This document shows, piece after piece, positions 26,348 through 41,300 of a stretch of DNA of 64,000 nucleotides (position 1 is its first letter; each line of letters begins with the position of its first letter). Made by a program: the position numbers and the translations under genes. The stretch covers positions 62,001 through 126,000 of the forward strand of contig JABVXV010000134.1 in assembly GCA_013365325.1 (NCBI GenBank), read 5' to 3'. The notes beneath the pieces are model-generated. The model did not search any database. It was not told the origin of the DNA and was given only the letters and a program-made list of their open reading frames with translations. This DNA is from Dipetalonema caudispina (lineage: Eukaryota > Nematoda > Chromadorea > Rhabditida > Onchocercidae).

Positions 26348-29300
26348 TGCTCTTTCTCCTTTACCTGATGCTTATCCGTTTTTCTCTATAACAAACATTT
26401 TGCAGCATTAATTATTCATACATGATTGATAGTTATAATTGTTGATGAGTAAATATTCCGATTCCGGAGTACATTTATCGGAATATTAACTGAGCTTATG
26501 TATCATTCAGAAACTTATGCACTTTTTTTTTAACGAATTTTTGAAATTCATTAAGGATATAGGTAGGATAAGCTTCTTTTTATGACTAATTAACAGTTAG
26601 TATTAGTCATAATTATGTCTGCAAAAAATGAGCGATTTAATTTCTGACGATAATTAAAATCTTTCTTGAAGACAGTAGAAGAATTGATGAATCATTAAAT
26701 TGTCTACCTGTTTTTCAGGAAATTTTTGCCATTTTTTTTTTTTTTTCTATGATGATTTTAATCTGATCGATGAATGAATTTTTTGAAAAATTAAAAATCT
26801 GATATTTAACTTAGTTTTGTCATCATTGATGTCGGTTGACAGAAATTAAAAACGTTTTTTTTTTTTTTTTGCTTCATTCATTTCTAACTGTGACCAATTT
26901 AATAGGCTGTTACATTTCTACTTTGTTGGATCAAATTTCAAGATATCTATCATAGTCGGTCGATTCCAGGCGAAAATCTATCATTAATGATTGTGAAAAT
27001 TTCTCTCTCTCTCTCCCTCTCTCTCTCTCTCCCTCTCTCTCTCTCTCTCTCGACTATATCTTCTTGCGAAAATAGATTGAAAGAATAGCTTTGAAATTTG
27101 TTTCAAATATCTCAAAAATAAGCTATCAATACTTCTTCACCATTTTTGTTACAAATTAAGGAATGAAATTTATGTAATTAAAAAGCCAAAAGATGATAAT
27201 AAAGCCAAGAACTAACTTAAGGCATATATATTGAAACGATGTATAATTTTAAAAGAATTGAACAAACTCATTGTCTCTTCATATATCACCTGTTCAATTA
27301 ACTTCATATTTGCTAATTACACCATGGGAAATTTATTTTTCACATCAATGAAAAAAAAAAAAAAAAAAAAAAAAAAACTTCTTCTACCAGTTTATTTAAA
27401 ATTGTGGAAAATGAAAGGAATATGAAATACATTACTTATCAAAGAAATGCAGCATTTTTGAAAGGTAGAAATCGGTATTGGTTACTACATCAAGAACGAA
27501 TACTCAGATAACATTGATCAAGCAAAATTAACTGATCTTTTAATAGACAAATCAAACGAAATAAATTGATTGTATGCGGAAAAATTTCATAAAGGGATAA
27601 TAATTGAGAATATGATTAATTCTTGGTGTTTTTTTTTTTTTTTTTTTTTTTTCATCAACAAAGATCAAAGAAAGTGTTATTTGATTTTTTTTTTTCTATT
27701 TTTATTGAATTTTTTAATTATAAGCATCGTCTTGCATTGCATTAGCAATTTTTCTGCATCTATCGTTGAGGGATTTTTTTTTTTTGTCCTATTGATTTTA
27801 TTCATTATTTTTTTAACCGATCATTTTATTGGCTTTTTTTATCCATTTCAGAAGCACATTTATCAATTTTGATAGAAAGAAGAAGTGAATGTAAAAGTTA
27901 GGATACGAACAAATTAAAATGTATTGATGTTGTTAAGGAATTGATTCATTCTTTTATTTCTGATTTCTGATGAAATTAGTTTGTTTTTAATTTCAAAATT
28001 TTACATCTCAATAAATTTTATTTGTTAATCTAATTACTTTCCACGTTATCTCTTGTAAAATTGTGTATTTTTCTTTTCTTTTTCTTTTCTTTTTTCTTCT
28101 TTTTTTTTCTTTTTTTTCTTTTTTTTTTGTTTTTATGTTATAATTATACTTTATTTCTTCATTCATATTTTTACCTTCCAACAATATTTTATAATACAAT
28201 CTATCAAATTTTTATTGGTGATAAATATTTGCTGATGGTATTATCCGTTTGAACTTTACATTGCATGTATGTGTTTTAAAGAAGTAATTTGTTAAATATT
28301 TTCATAGTGGGAAGAGTAAAACAAGTACGACCAAAATCGTTCAACTTCTCAAATAGTCGCTTATCAACAAGTGAAGTTGATAATAAGGAATTGCATTCTG
28401 CAGAGCAACAAGCTCAAATATCACCACCGCCATTACCTGGTATTCCACCTCCTCAATTACTGAACCAACAATTTATCACTCTAAACAACGATACTCTCGG
28501 TAAGTAGCTTGAGAAAAATTTTCAACATAATAGCAAATAGGAAATGTAAAAGGATGTATCGGAAAAATTATCCCATAAATTTGAATGATTTCAGATTTTT
28601 TTTCAGAAAAAAAAATTTTTTTTTTTTTTTGAAATTGTTGTAAGCATGATTGGGAATGGAATTGAAAGATATTCTTGCAATTTTACCCTTTTCTTTTTTC
28701 AATTTAAGATAAATTTACCACTAAAGGAAATAAATTACCTTTGTTTAGCAAAAAATAGTCAAGGATTATTGTTGTTAGGTGTAGTAACAAAACAACGTCA
28801 GTGGACAACAACGAAAAATTCATCATCTATTGATAACGATAGCAAAAGTAAAAGTATCATGTCAGCAAAAGTAGAAACAACAGTACGACAATGGTCGACA
28901 CCCATCGAAAAGGTCGTGGAAGGTCAACCACCGAGACCTGTAAGTGTCATCGATATGGATTAGACTTTTTTTTTTTTTTGTAACAAATTTAAATTAATTT
29001 TTTGATCAACTTTTCAAAAAATTAAAATAAATTAAGGAAAAAAGTTAAATGAATAATATTAGAAATTGGATTTTTAGTTTAAGTAGATTTGTTTCATTTC
29101 ATTTATTAATGAGTTTAAATTTATTCATAAAATAAATCAAATTATTAATTAGTATCTTGAGAAAAAGGCAAAACAAATTATAAATTTACAATAAATATCT
29201 GCTGTTAAAGAAAGTAAACAATATATTTTAGTTTATTAAAGTTAAAACCTATTTAAATGAGGATATGTACTCATCAATTAATCACATGCAAATTTTTAAA

Positions 29301-32300
29301 GTTATCCCTATAAATCAACCTTAATTTTGTTAAATCAACCTATAATTTATTAAAAATTAATTAAAACTATTTTACATAACATTAAAAGTGATGATTTTCC
29401 TTCAGCTGTTTTGTAAAATAATAAAAGTGATTATTTTGGTTAAAAGTAATTTTGAATTTCAATTTTATCAATTTATCATGTTTTAATATAGTTCTATTTG
29501 AAAAAAAAAATACTTAAATTATATCAGAAAAGAGTATTAAAATTAGTAAATAATATGAAATATCATTAGGATCTTTATGACCAATCAATCAACCATCTGT
29601 TTCTGTAACCATATGTTTGATGAAAAAATGTTACCCAAATATTCTCTCATTTTGAATTTTTCCATATGACGAATAATAGAGTTTCTAATATAATTGTGGC
29701 TTCGTTCCCATCAAATGTCCTCATTGTTTGTTTTTTTTTTTTTTTTTCAAAAAAAAAAAAAGATTTTCAACTTATTAGTATTCGTTTTATTTCTATGTTT
29801 TTTATCTAAAATTCAATTTTTCATCATAACAATTAGTTAACGGATATAATATTGGATTAACCAATCAATTGAACAATACCATCTTTTGGTAATTTAATAT
29901 TAACCAATAAATTGAACAATACATTCTTTTGGTAATTTAATATTGCCCAATAAATTGAACAATACCTTTTTTTGGTAATTTAATAATTTTAAACATATAA
30001 AGAAAATGTATTTGAAAAAAAAAAAAAAAAAAATCAGTTATGTTTTTATTGTAAAAATAGTATTGCAACGTTTCGATATAAATGGAGATTGGAGTGATAG
30101 TGAGAAAAATTTTGAAGCCAATTTTTGTTTGGTCAATTGTAAAAATGATCCAATCATGTAAATTCAAAAAATTTATTCAAATTTTATTACTATCACTATA
30201 TGAATCTCTTCCATCGTTTGCTACCATTAATTTATTCCTAGGTATAATTTTACATTAATTCATTTCAACCTGACCTTCAGTTGTTGTAGATCGTTTATAG
30301 TAATCCTTTCTTTTTAGATATTCCTTCCCATATTGTATTTCATTTCCATTCATTCTTTTTCATTCTATTCTATTTTTACGCAAATAGTATGAAAGATTGG
30401 TATTGCAATGATTTTTCAGCTTTCGATATCTTTTTTGCTAATTCGATTTGTATTGAATATTTTGAAAAGGAAAGAATTGTAGTAATTTTGTAATTTTAAA
30501 CGAAAAAAGGATGCAAGAAATTGCATATATTAAACATTATTATAGTCCAAATATATGTTATGATATTCAACGTAGCAGAAATAGAGATGCTAAACCGGTA
30601 GACAAAGCTGATTGCAGAAAAATTCCAGATTAACAAGTTCAATTAATTGTGCACTGTTCACCGATCGGTGTTGATATTCTATCATATTAGTTCTTCCCCA
30701 TATCAATTTAATAAAAATAAGCAATCTTTCATATAACTTTTCTATTTTTATCTGTTTTATTTAAAGCACATCTTAGACTAGCCTATTCAATCATTAAAAT
30801 CTTCACTGATCAAATATGCATACTATTAATTTACTTGAAATTTTTCAAACCTTCAATATTACATAATAGATATCATAACTATCAATTCTTGAATTTACTG
30901 AAAAATTTTCATTTCTAAAATTTGCTAACAATTACAATGATTCATATTTATTCTTACGATATAATTTTCGTTTTCATTTTTCTTTTTTTTTTCTTTTTTT
31001 CCCTTATTCTATCCCGATATTGCTATCATGAAGTACAATAAAAATAGAGTTTTCCAATAAATGATAGAAGAAATATGAAGTACAAAATGCAAGTGGCATT
31101 TTCAACTCCACCTTTCAAATTACGATGAAGAGATTTGCCAGTTTTTGCATCGTTATGTCTTCGTGCTTTCGCCTTCAGCAAAATTATTTCCATTGTCATC
31201 TACTACCGTCATCGTCATTCAGATGCTACCATATTTTCATCACTTCAACAAAGTAATTGCAGGCAATCGACATAACATCACTGAGTTCATCAAATTTTTC
31301 TTGTTTCAATCCAATTTATATAATTTATCCAAAAAAAAAAAAAAATTTATCTATCAAATTTTAGTTATTCAGATTAATTTATATGTTAAATTTCAAATTA
31401 GCTTATCTTTTATTCTGTTAAGTCGATCAATTTATTTAAATGATATTCTTTGAAAAGTCTTGTAATTCCTTATATTAATTATCGTTTCCAAATAACTTTC
31501 TCTCCTAAATCATATTTAGGTGCTCATTTTTGCTCACTTCATTAAATCCATTTAATTGTTGAAATTGAAATTCTCTCAAGACGAGTTAATTGTTCACAAA
31601 CGATAAGTTGCAAAAAAGTTGCAATTATAGCGATAGGTCATCTCAGAAACTGTCATGAAATGGAATAATAAGTCGCCAAAAATATTTTCGCTTTTTCTAT
31701 CTTTTCAATATTGCTACATTATACATTCCAACATATACTTCTTTCATTTTCTTTACCATTCATTTCCATTTTTATATTTTTAAAATTCCAACAGATGGTG
31801 CTGAAATTTCAGCATATCAAAAATTGCTATAAAATTTAGCTCAATTTAATTTAAATAAAATACATCACACCGTTATTTTGCCCGTTTTGCTATTTGAAGT
31901 AGAAAGAAAGGATAATATCATATTTTCATCCGGTTAAAGATAATCATACCTAGTAATTTATGAAAATGATAAGTTGAGCGAAACGATGTTTAAATTTCTA
32001 TCTATGCAAAAATTTGATGAGAAACTGGATTCACATACATTGCTGTACGCAAAATTTAATTTGTTTAGTTTCCTTAAAAGTAAACATAGAAGAATGATCA
32101 AATTAAGGTTTCATCAAATTAAACTCTTATACATGAAACTTTAATATGATCATAAACCTCTTGACCTCTCTTATTTCTTGGAATGTCTAATTTTTAAGCC
32201 TTACAAAAAATGATTATTGAAAATTTAAATATCAATAACATTGCGCAAAATGGAATTACTTTTTTTCAGTAATTGTAAAAATCGGAAAGACAATTGAATG

Positions 32301-35300
32301 AAATCTGTTCATTTTGTAATTTTATATCAAGAATTTTAATTTTCATAGAACAAAAAAAAGTTAAAAAATTTCTAAAGGAGAACGTAAAAAAGGAAAGAAA
32401 GTATTGCTTATGCATATGATATTATCATTTATCTCTCATACATTTCTGAATAATTTATAATTTAACTATATTAATCTATTAATTTAGTTCAAAGATTTGC
32501 TTAAATTTCATCCCATTTAACTAATATCAAGTTTTCAAAACTTATAAACTTTCATTAAATTTCAATCATTTTATATCAATCATTTAATTAAACAAAAAAA
32601 TCATCCTTACTTTCTTCATCAATTGTCCTTCCTATCTTATAACCTTTATTGGCTGAATACTACAGTATTTATATTATAGCCAATCATTTATGTATTACCA
32701 AAATGAGGGTTAGATTTATTTCGTTGTCATAAATTCATCAGATAGGTAATTATCCACTTATAATTATCCTATTTCATTTGATAGTATAATTAAAAAAAAA
32801 AGCAACAACAACAACATTTGCATTGAATTATTTAATGTTTGATTATTCATTTGATATTATGAATTTTTTGTTTAATAGAAGATCTATTTCGAATGAAAAA
32901 TGGATCTTCTTGTATTGTTAGTTTTAGATTGGCTTAATTTTAGAACATTAATATGGAAAAGTTTGAGAATTTCATGAGAACTTTTGCAACGATTATAATT
33001 TTTTTTTTTTTTTTAATATAATTTAGGTTAGATTAGTGTGAGAAAAGTGGAAAAAAGAGAAAATATGATTAAATTAATTATATTAGTAATAGTTTATCAA
33101 ATTTTGATTGTTAAATCACACAGATATTTACATTTAAACTATCTTTTCCTTACTCATCGTTACATTTATTTACCGATATAAATAGCATTACCAAATGATA
33201 GATTTTTGATTCTTCAATAACAAATTAGGAATGAATTTTAATCGAAAAAAAAAATGAATATGAATATTTGATTAGTGAAATGGAATAAATTTGAATAGTT
33301 AATTCAATTATTCAACCCTTCATGATTTATTTTAGAATTATCAAAATTATAATTGAATTTTGATTTATCCATTGACTTGAAATAGTTCAACATTTTACTG
33401 CAATATAAATTATCGTGTTGAATGGATGTTTTGAAATCTAGTTGTTAACTTATTGTTTCATTTTTCATTTTTAGATTTTATCATTTTAATATTCAGTATA
33501 TCTTTCATTCGTTAATGTTCTTGTCGAATTAAGAAAAGTTGAAATTATTCATTATATTTGCTCATTTATTTAATAGTCATATTTACTGAAAAATTTGAAT
33601 CATACTAATGCATCAGTTTTTCATGAAAAACTCAAGTATCTAAAATACGTTACTAAAAATGAATTACTGACTTGGTTTAAATTTTTTAAAATTTTTGTTG
33701 TAAAAATAGATGTTTACTTCATTTTAAAAAATTGCATTCAATTTTAACAAATTGTGGAAATTGGTAAATAGCTTGCATTAGCGCATGTTTCCAATAAAAT
33801 AGTTTTACCATCCGTGCATGAGAAATATCAAATTTGAACTTTTTATTTGTCGTACATTTCCTTCAATTGAGCAATCTTTCCAACAAATTTATCAAGTTTT
33901 GTTGTTACCAACGACAAAATTTTTATTTCAATTTCATTTTTTCTGTTAGCAAATTCAATTCAATTTTTTTTGTTGTGTAATGGTAGCTAAGTTTTATTGT
34001 TCTCTTCTCTAAAGCAGAGTTGAATTATTAAAATTTCAAATCAGATTAGTTATTGAATTTTAACCCAATTGATACTTCCTCAACGTTCTGCAACGAATGA
34101 AAGTTTTATTTCTTACTTGAATGAAATTAAATGAAAGAGGTGGAAAAAATTATGGAAGAAAGAATAGGTAGAAAATATCAATATCAGTTTGATTTTAACA
34201 AATTTTTTTTTTTTTTTTTTTGAACCAAAGATCTATTAGATTAACTTTTTTTAAAGGACATTTATTTTCATCCTCTATTCGACACTATTCCAGCCTAAGA
34301 TAAAAAAAAAAATGTCCTGAAAATATATAAAAATTGTAGTATTACTTAATAGCTATGATATCAACCAATCAAAAATTTATAATATTCTTAAAATTGAGGA
34401 TAGCATTTTTAACGATGATATATGATCTTCGATCAATGTTTATACATATATTCAAATAACCTCTGATCACTGTAATATTTGCAAAAGTTATTTGCTTTAT
34501 AAATATTTCAAAATTTCTATCACTTAGCGATATTGTGCAAATCTTTCAATTCTCACTATTTTTCTCCTCAAAAAAAAAAAGCTCCCGAATAAATTCAACT
34601 TTATCTTATTTTAATTTTATTCATATCTATAAGTTTCGAAAAAAAAAAAAACATTTTTTGTCGATTCATCTAAAATATATTGTTATAATTCTTCGAATAA
34701 TCCTGCATTTCAAAATTAATGAAATTCTTCGTTGATCATCTATTTGAAATATAATTAAGTACTATTCGTATAATGGATCAACTATTTTATTATTATTTTT
34801 TTCGAAAGTGAATTGTGCCTTCATCATATGACAAATATTTAAGTTAATAGTAATTATATTTCCGTTATTAAGTAATATATTTTATACGAAATGGTGGAAC
34901 AACCTCAAGTTCGACGATTTTCACCGATGTTTATGGAACGTCTACGTGTTTTTGTATGTCTCAACTGATTTCAAGACTTTTAAACAATTTTTTACATATT
35001 TAAATTCTAGCAAATGGCTTATATTATGATACTATTGATCTTCAATCAGAAGTAAAATTTTAAATTAATTTTTTTTTTTAAAGTCAACAATTATATCTAA
35101 AGGTACATTTAGATAAAATTATTCATTTATCCTGATGAATCCAATTTGGTACTTAATTCATTTCTAATTAAAATTATTCATTTAGTAATATATTAGAAGC
35201 ACATTGTTAATTTAGCAGCAGATTATATCGTTCATTAATAAATATCGTACATTCAGTAGTTCTAATGTATTAATTTTCATCACTTTAGAAATTATTGAAA

Positions 35301-38300
35301 TATAAAAATTAATTATTCACGAAATTTAAGAAATTATTTGGCATTGCATAATCGATGCCACATATCAGCTAATGGCTATAGTTATCATTGCTGATCGTTT
35401 GACCATTGCTTCTTGGATTTTAAATTTTTAAAATTGAACAGAGAAATAACAATTTTAATGAAAGTCAATATGACAACAATAGTGGTTATACAAATTTTTT
35501 GCTATCAGATAACTAAAATCAAATTTCAATCTTTTTGAAACATCCATTATAGAATTTATCACTTAGCAATACAGTGTTTTACACTAAAATTCCAAGATAA
35601 TTAAATTCAAACATTTTCAAATCAATACCAATTCTTTTGCAGGAAGATCGTCCGACGATAATCCACGGTGAAGCGCAAAAGTCCGTGATACAGTCTATTA
35701 CGCCTAGCTACAAAAGTACCAGTGAAAGACAAGTGAATTTTTGTTGTTGTTTTTTTTTTTCTCAACTATCTGTCATCAAAATGTAAATGTCAAATTTCAT
35801 TTCTTTTCAAATAAAGTTCGAGATTTTGAACCTTTTATCAAAATATTAATGTAAAAATTGATATTACAGATACAAAAAATGAATTTTGGTTCAGATTTGA
35901 ATTTACCAGAAGCTGTTGGTGATTATAAAGTATGTTTTTTCTTTTTTTTTTTTTATGAAATTTATTCTATTTTCATAAAGCAGTAGAGAGAATAAAATGA
36001 TGGAGAGAAGATGGTTCATGAATTCCAATGTATTTCAACGAATTTAATTCAATTTATCAATTTCATGTTAAAAAGTTTTAAAGTTTATAAAGCAATTTTG
36101 ATTTACAAAAAAAACTTAAATTCATTTTGTTTTGTATTAGAAACAGTTGTAGGTTGATTTTTAGGTAAAAGAAACGCAGGATCATTTCAAATTACAAATT
36201 ATTGATCCAAAAGTTACCTCGAATGCATCAATACCAGCGCACAGTCGAGAAATTCCACGAATCCAACAGCGAAATTTAGATTTTCCAAGCGAACATAGTA
36301 AACGATCTTTCCTGAAATTGGAACCAATGCAACAAAGGAAATTGCGGGTATAAAAATTACTAGTATGGAGAACTTCTAATGAATATTTTTTGAGATGAAT
36401 TAGGGTCAAAGTTCAAGAATGAAAATGTAACAATATAATAAGCTTTTGACAGATATTTTCATTAAGAAAATTTCCATCTAAATAAATTATTTTAATCTAA
36501 TAATTTATTTATAACAAAGATACCACTTTGAACTTCTCCAGTTCAACTTTTTCAACTATCGAGGATAGTATATAATTTATTCAAAACAAATTTAAAATAA
36601 TGACTAGGATTTTCTAATTTTCAACGCATAATGCTATTTTCTTATCATCTTATTGATACCTTGCAAATATAAGTAAAAAAGTATAAGCATTTCTTAATTT
36701 TTCGACTAAAATGTTCAGAAATTTTGGTAAAAAGTGGAAACGTATCCGTAATTGAAAACTTTAATATGTAAGGAGCACTTCGTAAAATTGATTTAAAATT
36801 TTTCCAAAATCAAATTTTGAAACTTTCAGGCTGTTGAAACACGCCCTATAACAACTAGTGCATATTTAACAGAGAGTCTTGATCGACATCGTGATATGGA
36901 AGCATCTCGGTTAAAAGATTATTTGAAAGCACGCGAAAATGATGCTAATAAACCGTGGGATAAGCCTCAATGGCCTGGGCCAAAAGTGTGTGATATTTTC
37001 ATCAGTTTTGGTACAGCTTAGTACGAGGAAGTTATATGTGATTAAACTAAATATAATGTTGAAAATTGCAAAAAATTATTCATCTGAAAATGAAAATATT
37101 TTACTAATTTCAGGCTACAAAATCAAATGATCAATCGCTCAAAGAACTTGATGAAATCAAGAAAGTAAGTATTGATCCATTTTTACATAAATTTTTTTAT
37201 TAAATTACATTAAATAAATTCAAACAACGTTGCAAAAAAAAGAAAACAAAATTAAACCACAAATTTACTACAAAGAATGTGAAACACGAAAATGAAATTC
37301 GATAATTTAAAAATTTTGAAAAAAAAAATCATCAAATGAACCATTACATTTGACCTTGTCAAAACATGCAGTAATTCACATTTCAATATGTTGCGGAATA
37401 AGAATTTACCATGTGACGTATCACAAGAAATGTATGAAGCAAAGAGCAAAAAAAAAAAAGCCTAGGAGAAGATGATGATGCCCTTGATGATCGAAAATGT
37501 CAAATGTTGTAGTACATGTATATTATTTCCACAATTTGTCCATATCAGTTAATCATCATTTGAAAAATTCCCATCTCGAGTTGCTCAATTTTCAACTTAA
37601 AATTCAATGTTAAATTTTTACTTGATTTCAGACTATCGAAGCTCTTCAGAAGGTAAGATTTCTTTTTTTGTTTTTTTTTTTTTCGATTGAAATTTCTTGA
37701 TAATTTAAATTTAAGTGTGCGAAATTATTCATCCATTTCTATCCTATCTTATGTTTTATTGTCCAATTCTTATAGATTCTTTCTCATAAATAACTTAATA
37801 ACTGAGTTCTATGCTTACAATTAATTACATAAGTACATAATTCCATCGCTTGCCATTGTTACGGAAAGTTGTTGAAAACAGAACGAAACATTTTAAAACA
37901 TTTTCTAATCCCTAAAAATAATCTGGTATATTTGTTATTTTGATTATGAATTTTAAGTTTTAAATTTTCAAATTTTTTGAATTCTAAAACGTAACTTTAC
38001 TCCTACGAATATCTTTGTAATATTCTATTGCATTATGATCTTTCTTTGTGTCAAATTTTATTGTTCTTTTGCTTGTTTTTGTGTTTATTTATCCAAAGTT
38101 GGAGCTGAGATTGTAAGGCTTGGTAAGAGCCAAAAAGTTGACGGAATAGCAATGGAATGTTATTCCAAAAATGTGAGATTTTTATGGAACAACGAAATGA
38201 ATGAGTGGAATCATAATTGAAATCGGAAATGAAATTTGGGAATTGCAATTTTCGATGATATGAATGTGTTAACAGTAAAGAATGATTTATTGAAATGCTA

Positions 38301-41300
38301 TTTCTTGGATACTTCCTCGTTATGGAATAAATATTGGAATATTGCATGTAAGTTTCATATTTCCTCTTATTTTCTTTCCTAAAAAATTTTAATTTTCATA
38401 ATGATTTTGTGAATTTTATGAATAATTTTCAGCTGTATTAATCTAATTTTTAATTACATTGATTTAAGCTTACCCTCAATTATGGAGAAAATTAAAATTT
38501 TAGTTAAATTAAGATCGTCGGTTCATCCACGATTATGTAAATAAACCGATATTTAATTGTATGGATATTTACCAAGACCAAATTTAGGATACCAAAATCA
38601 TTTTATTTCATTTGGTTATTTGATCGGAAACCGGGATCTATTTGAAATTTCTCACACTAATTCGATTGATCCATGGGTTATTGAAGAAATTCGGCGAATA
38701 CTTTATAGGCATAAACATAGAAAATTTATAAATGATAGGATAGCATAGATTTGATTTACAGCAACTTGCAAATATGAACTTTATTTGAAATTTGTTGACA
38801 CAAATACTTCAAGTTTTTTTTTTTTTTTTCAACAATTTTGGATAGAAAACATTAGGAATGTAAAAGTCAGCATTATGTGTAAATATTTGCATCCACGTAA
38901 AGAGATAAAATTTTAAAGGAAATTGAATTCAATGATCGAATTACTGGCTTGATAATAAAATGAAAAACTGATCAAAGGACTGAATAATTTATGTATGATA
39001 AATTATCGACTAATCCTCAATTCAATTCTTTATGCTTAAAATTTGATTTCATCGGTTAAATTGACCTCATTTGCTTCGTGTAAAATATTAGGACTTTAGG
39101 GAATCCAAAAATATCTTCATCATTTTTATCGAGAGGTCATCCCTTTTTTAAATTTCATGTTTCCATTGTTCACTTCTGGATTATCTGAATCTTCTTTCGA
39201 TTGTTCTCCTCTGTAACGGTAAAGGAAAATACAAATCATATTGATACTTTTATGAGAAATATAACACTGTAATGTGGTGGTCAACAATTGAACTCTTCGC
39301 GAAACTTTTAACCAAAAAAAAAAAAAAAAAAAAAGAAGAAGAAATACTTACTTTGAATTAATTACTTCATTAATTTGGATTTATTATTTGAGATATATGT
39401 GGCATTTGAAGATTATCCATTAATGTTCCTATAGATTATCTGATAATTTTGATAATTTTAGTCAATCTTTCACTACACCTTTTCATGCTTTATTTTCACA
39501 TCGATATCTATCAGAAGTAGAGAAAAAAAAGAAAGACAGTTTGTAATTTTTCTTAACAGTAAAAAAAATTTCATTTCATATTTAGCTAAAAAAACTCTAT
39601 CAATGTATTCAACTTTACATCTTTATCATTAATAATTTTAATCTAATTTTATGATAAAATGCTATATAAATCGTTTAATGATTGATAGGTCAGAAAATAA
39701 GTTAGCTGAAATTCTATGATGCCTTCATTTCAAATTAATTTTGCATTCTTTGTTGCAGACTTTTTTGACATTTTAACTTGAAAAAAAATTTCAGTCTAAT
39801 TTTTCATCTGAATAAATTGAAAATTTTTGAATTACACTTCCGCGTAATATTCTTAGATGTACGTTTAACTTCAATCCATAATAGCATTTAATATATTTAA
39901 CTTTTTAAATGCCAACTCTGAAATAATTTTTTAAAAAAAAAAGAACTAAAAATCCCTTTAAACAAAAAAAAAAAAATGGAATTTGTGATATAATTCCATT
40001 GATTCATTATATTCGACAACAAAATTAAATCGTACCTGTCACTTCAAGTTATTTTTTGTTAACTATCGTCTTCTATTCGTTGAATCTCTCTCTCTCTTTT
40101 AAAAAAAGAAAAAAAAAATTTTTTTTTTTTTTTGTTGGCTCTCTCTTTTTTTTTTTTTTTTTTTTGCTATTATATTTGTTGAAAAATTTTGTTTGCTAAA
40201 GCACATCTACGATGAAGGAATGCTTTAAATGTTGTAATAGCAAGCTTATTGAATAAATTCGAAATGAACGAATGAACGAATGAACGAATGAACGAACGAA
40301 CTGTCATCAACCTGTTCCCTATGACAAGTCTCTAATTTCTCATCAATAAAATGTTATATCGTGTATCCGATATGTATTAGTAGATGTCTGTAATGTTTGC
40401 ATATATCTTGTCGGTATGAATGTGTGCTGACTTATGTATGACATTGTATTTTTTCAAGGTATTAGCTTAGTTGGTTAGACGCAATTTTATTTTATATGTT
40501 ACTGTCATTTTGATTGCTGAGGATGATGATGATAGCGATAGTGATGATGATAGTGATGATGATTGTGATGGCAAAATATTCTTCTCTTATTTAACATAAG
40601 ATATTGGAAATAATTATCGAAATTTCTCTCTTAATTTTGGAAAATTTTTATTGCTACTATTAATCTGATAATATACGTATTGCTCAATGAATTGGTTGTT
40701 ATGAGTGGATGTTGCTACCAGTTCGTTGCAATCAACTGCTTCATGTCACTGTCACATTATGTGTCAACAATTGGAAATGTTAGAAGTAGCACAGCATACA
40801 AGTAATTTGTCATTCATTACAAACAACAATTATTGTTATTCTTGTAGAATTTTAATACGAAATCTTTAAGAGTGTAAGAATTTTCTGCAATACGATACTA
40901 TTACTACTGCTATTGCTACTTGTGAATTCTGCTATTTATTTTTATCTAAATTATTTCCTATTAATGAATCTGAAAAAAAAAAAAAAAGAAATGAGGACTA
41001 AATTTTTGGATAGAAATGCTTGCATTCATATCTATCGGTGAATTCTCCTTCTTATCAAAATGTCTAACGAAATAAGCCATCCATCAGATCATGATGATTT
41101 CTTCACAGCTGCACCAAATTCAACGATTAATCGTACTCAGAGCGCCTGGTCTATAACACATAAGCAACCATCACAATCAGAATTTTCTCAATCCCGAATT
41201 CTAGGACATATGGGAGATTCTTACGTACAATCTTTGAAATCTGAACCTTCATCATCAACGACATCGTCATATTTTGATGATCGTCGTCCTTATCGTCCTT

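Larger units (their letters stand above)
17042..28307. other. probable 11-kb first intron of gene B, repeat-rich
   Basis: No supported coding exon. It holds most of the window's simple repeats: poly-A at 17727-17756, (TC)n at 18536-18560, (TCA)n/(ATT)n at 19421-19549, a 41-bp minisatellite at 19913-20118, (GA)n at 24556-24606, (GTAT)n at 25709-25794, (CA)n at 25980-26050 and (CT)n at 26320-26347 and 27001-27051. A GC-richer patch at about 19600-19880 stands out from its surroundings and could be a regulatory element or an unseen non-coding exon. Confidence 0.5.
37653..41059. other. gene B intron and presumed promoter of the 41060 start
   Basis: 3.4 kb between the microexon TIEALQK and the next start. 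It holds the coding-like island at 38035-38748, an 8-bp repeat array (AATGAACG) at about 40263-40309, a GAT-rich array at 40521-40570, and long poly-A/T runs near 39310-39335 and 40110-40165. The last 500 bases are less monotonous and may carry the promoter. No exon of gene B is supported here. Confidence 0.5.

Noticed and set aside
27570..27872. 100-codon + frame with many Phe
   Set aside because: It is built from poly-T tracts and is low-complexity only.
30500..30633. Short coding-like stretch in the gene B intron (IQRSRNRDAKPVDKADCRK)
   Set aside because: The available splice sites give phase 2 in and phase 0 out, which does not fit the neighbouring exons, and the open part is under 45 codons.
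31145..31453. 102-codon + frame
   Set aside because: It crosses a poly-A run, has no matching acceptor or donor phase, and the composition beyond the first 30 codons is random-like.
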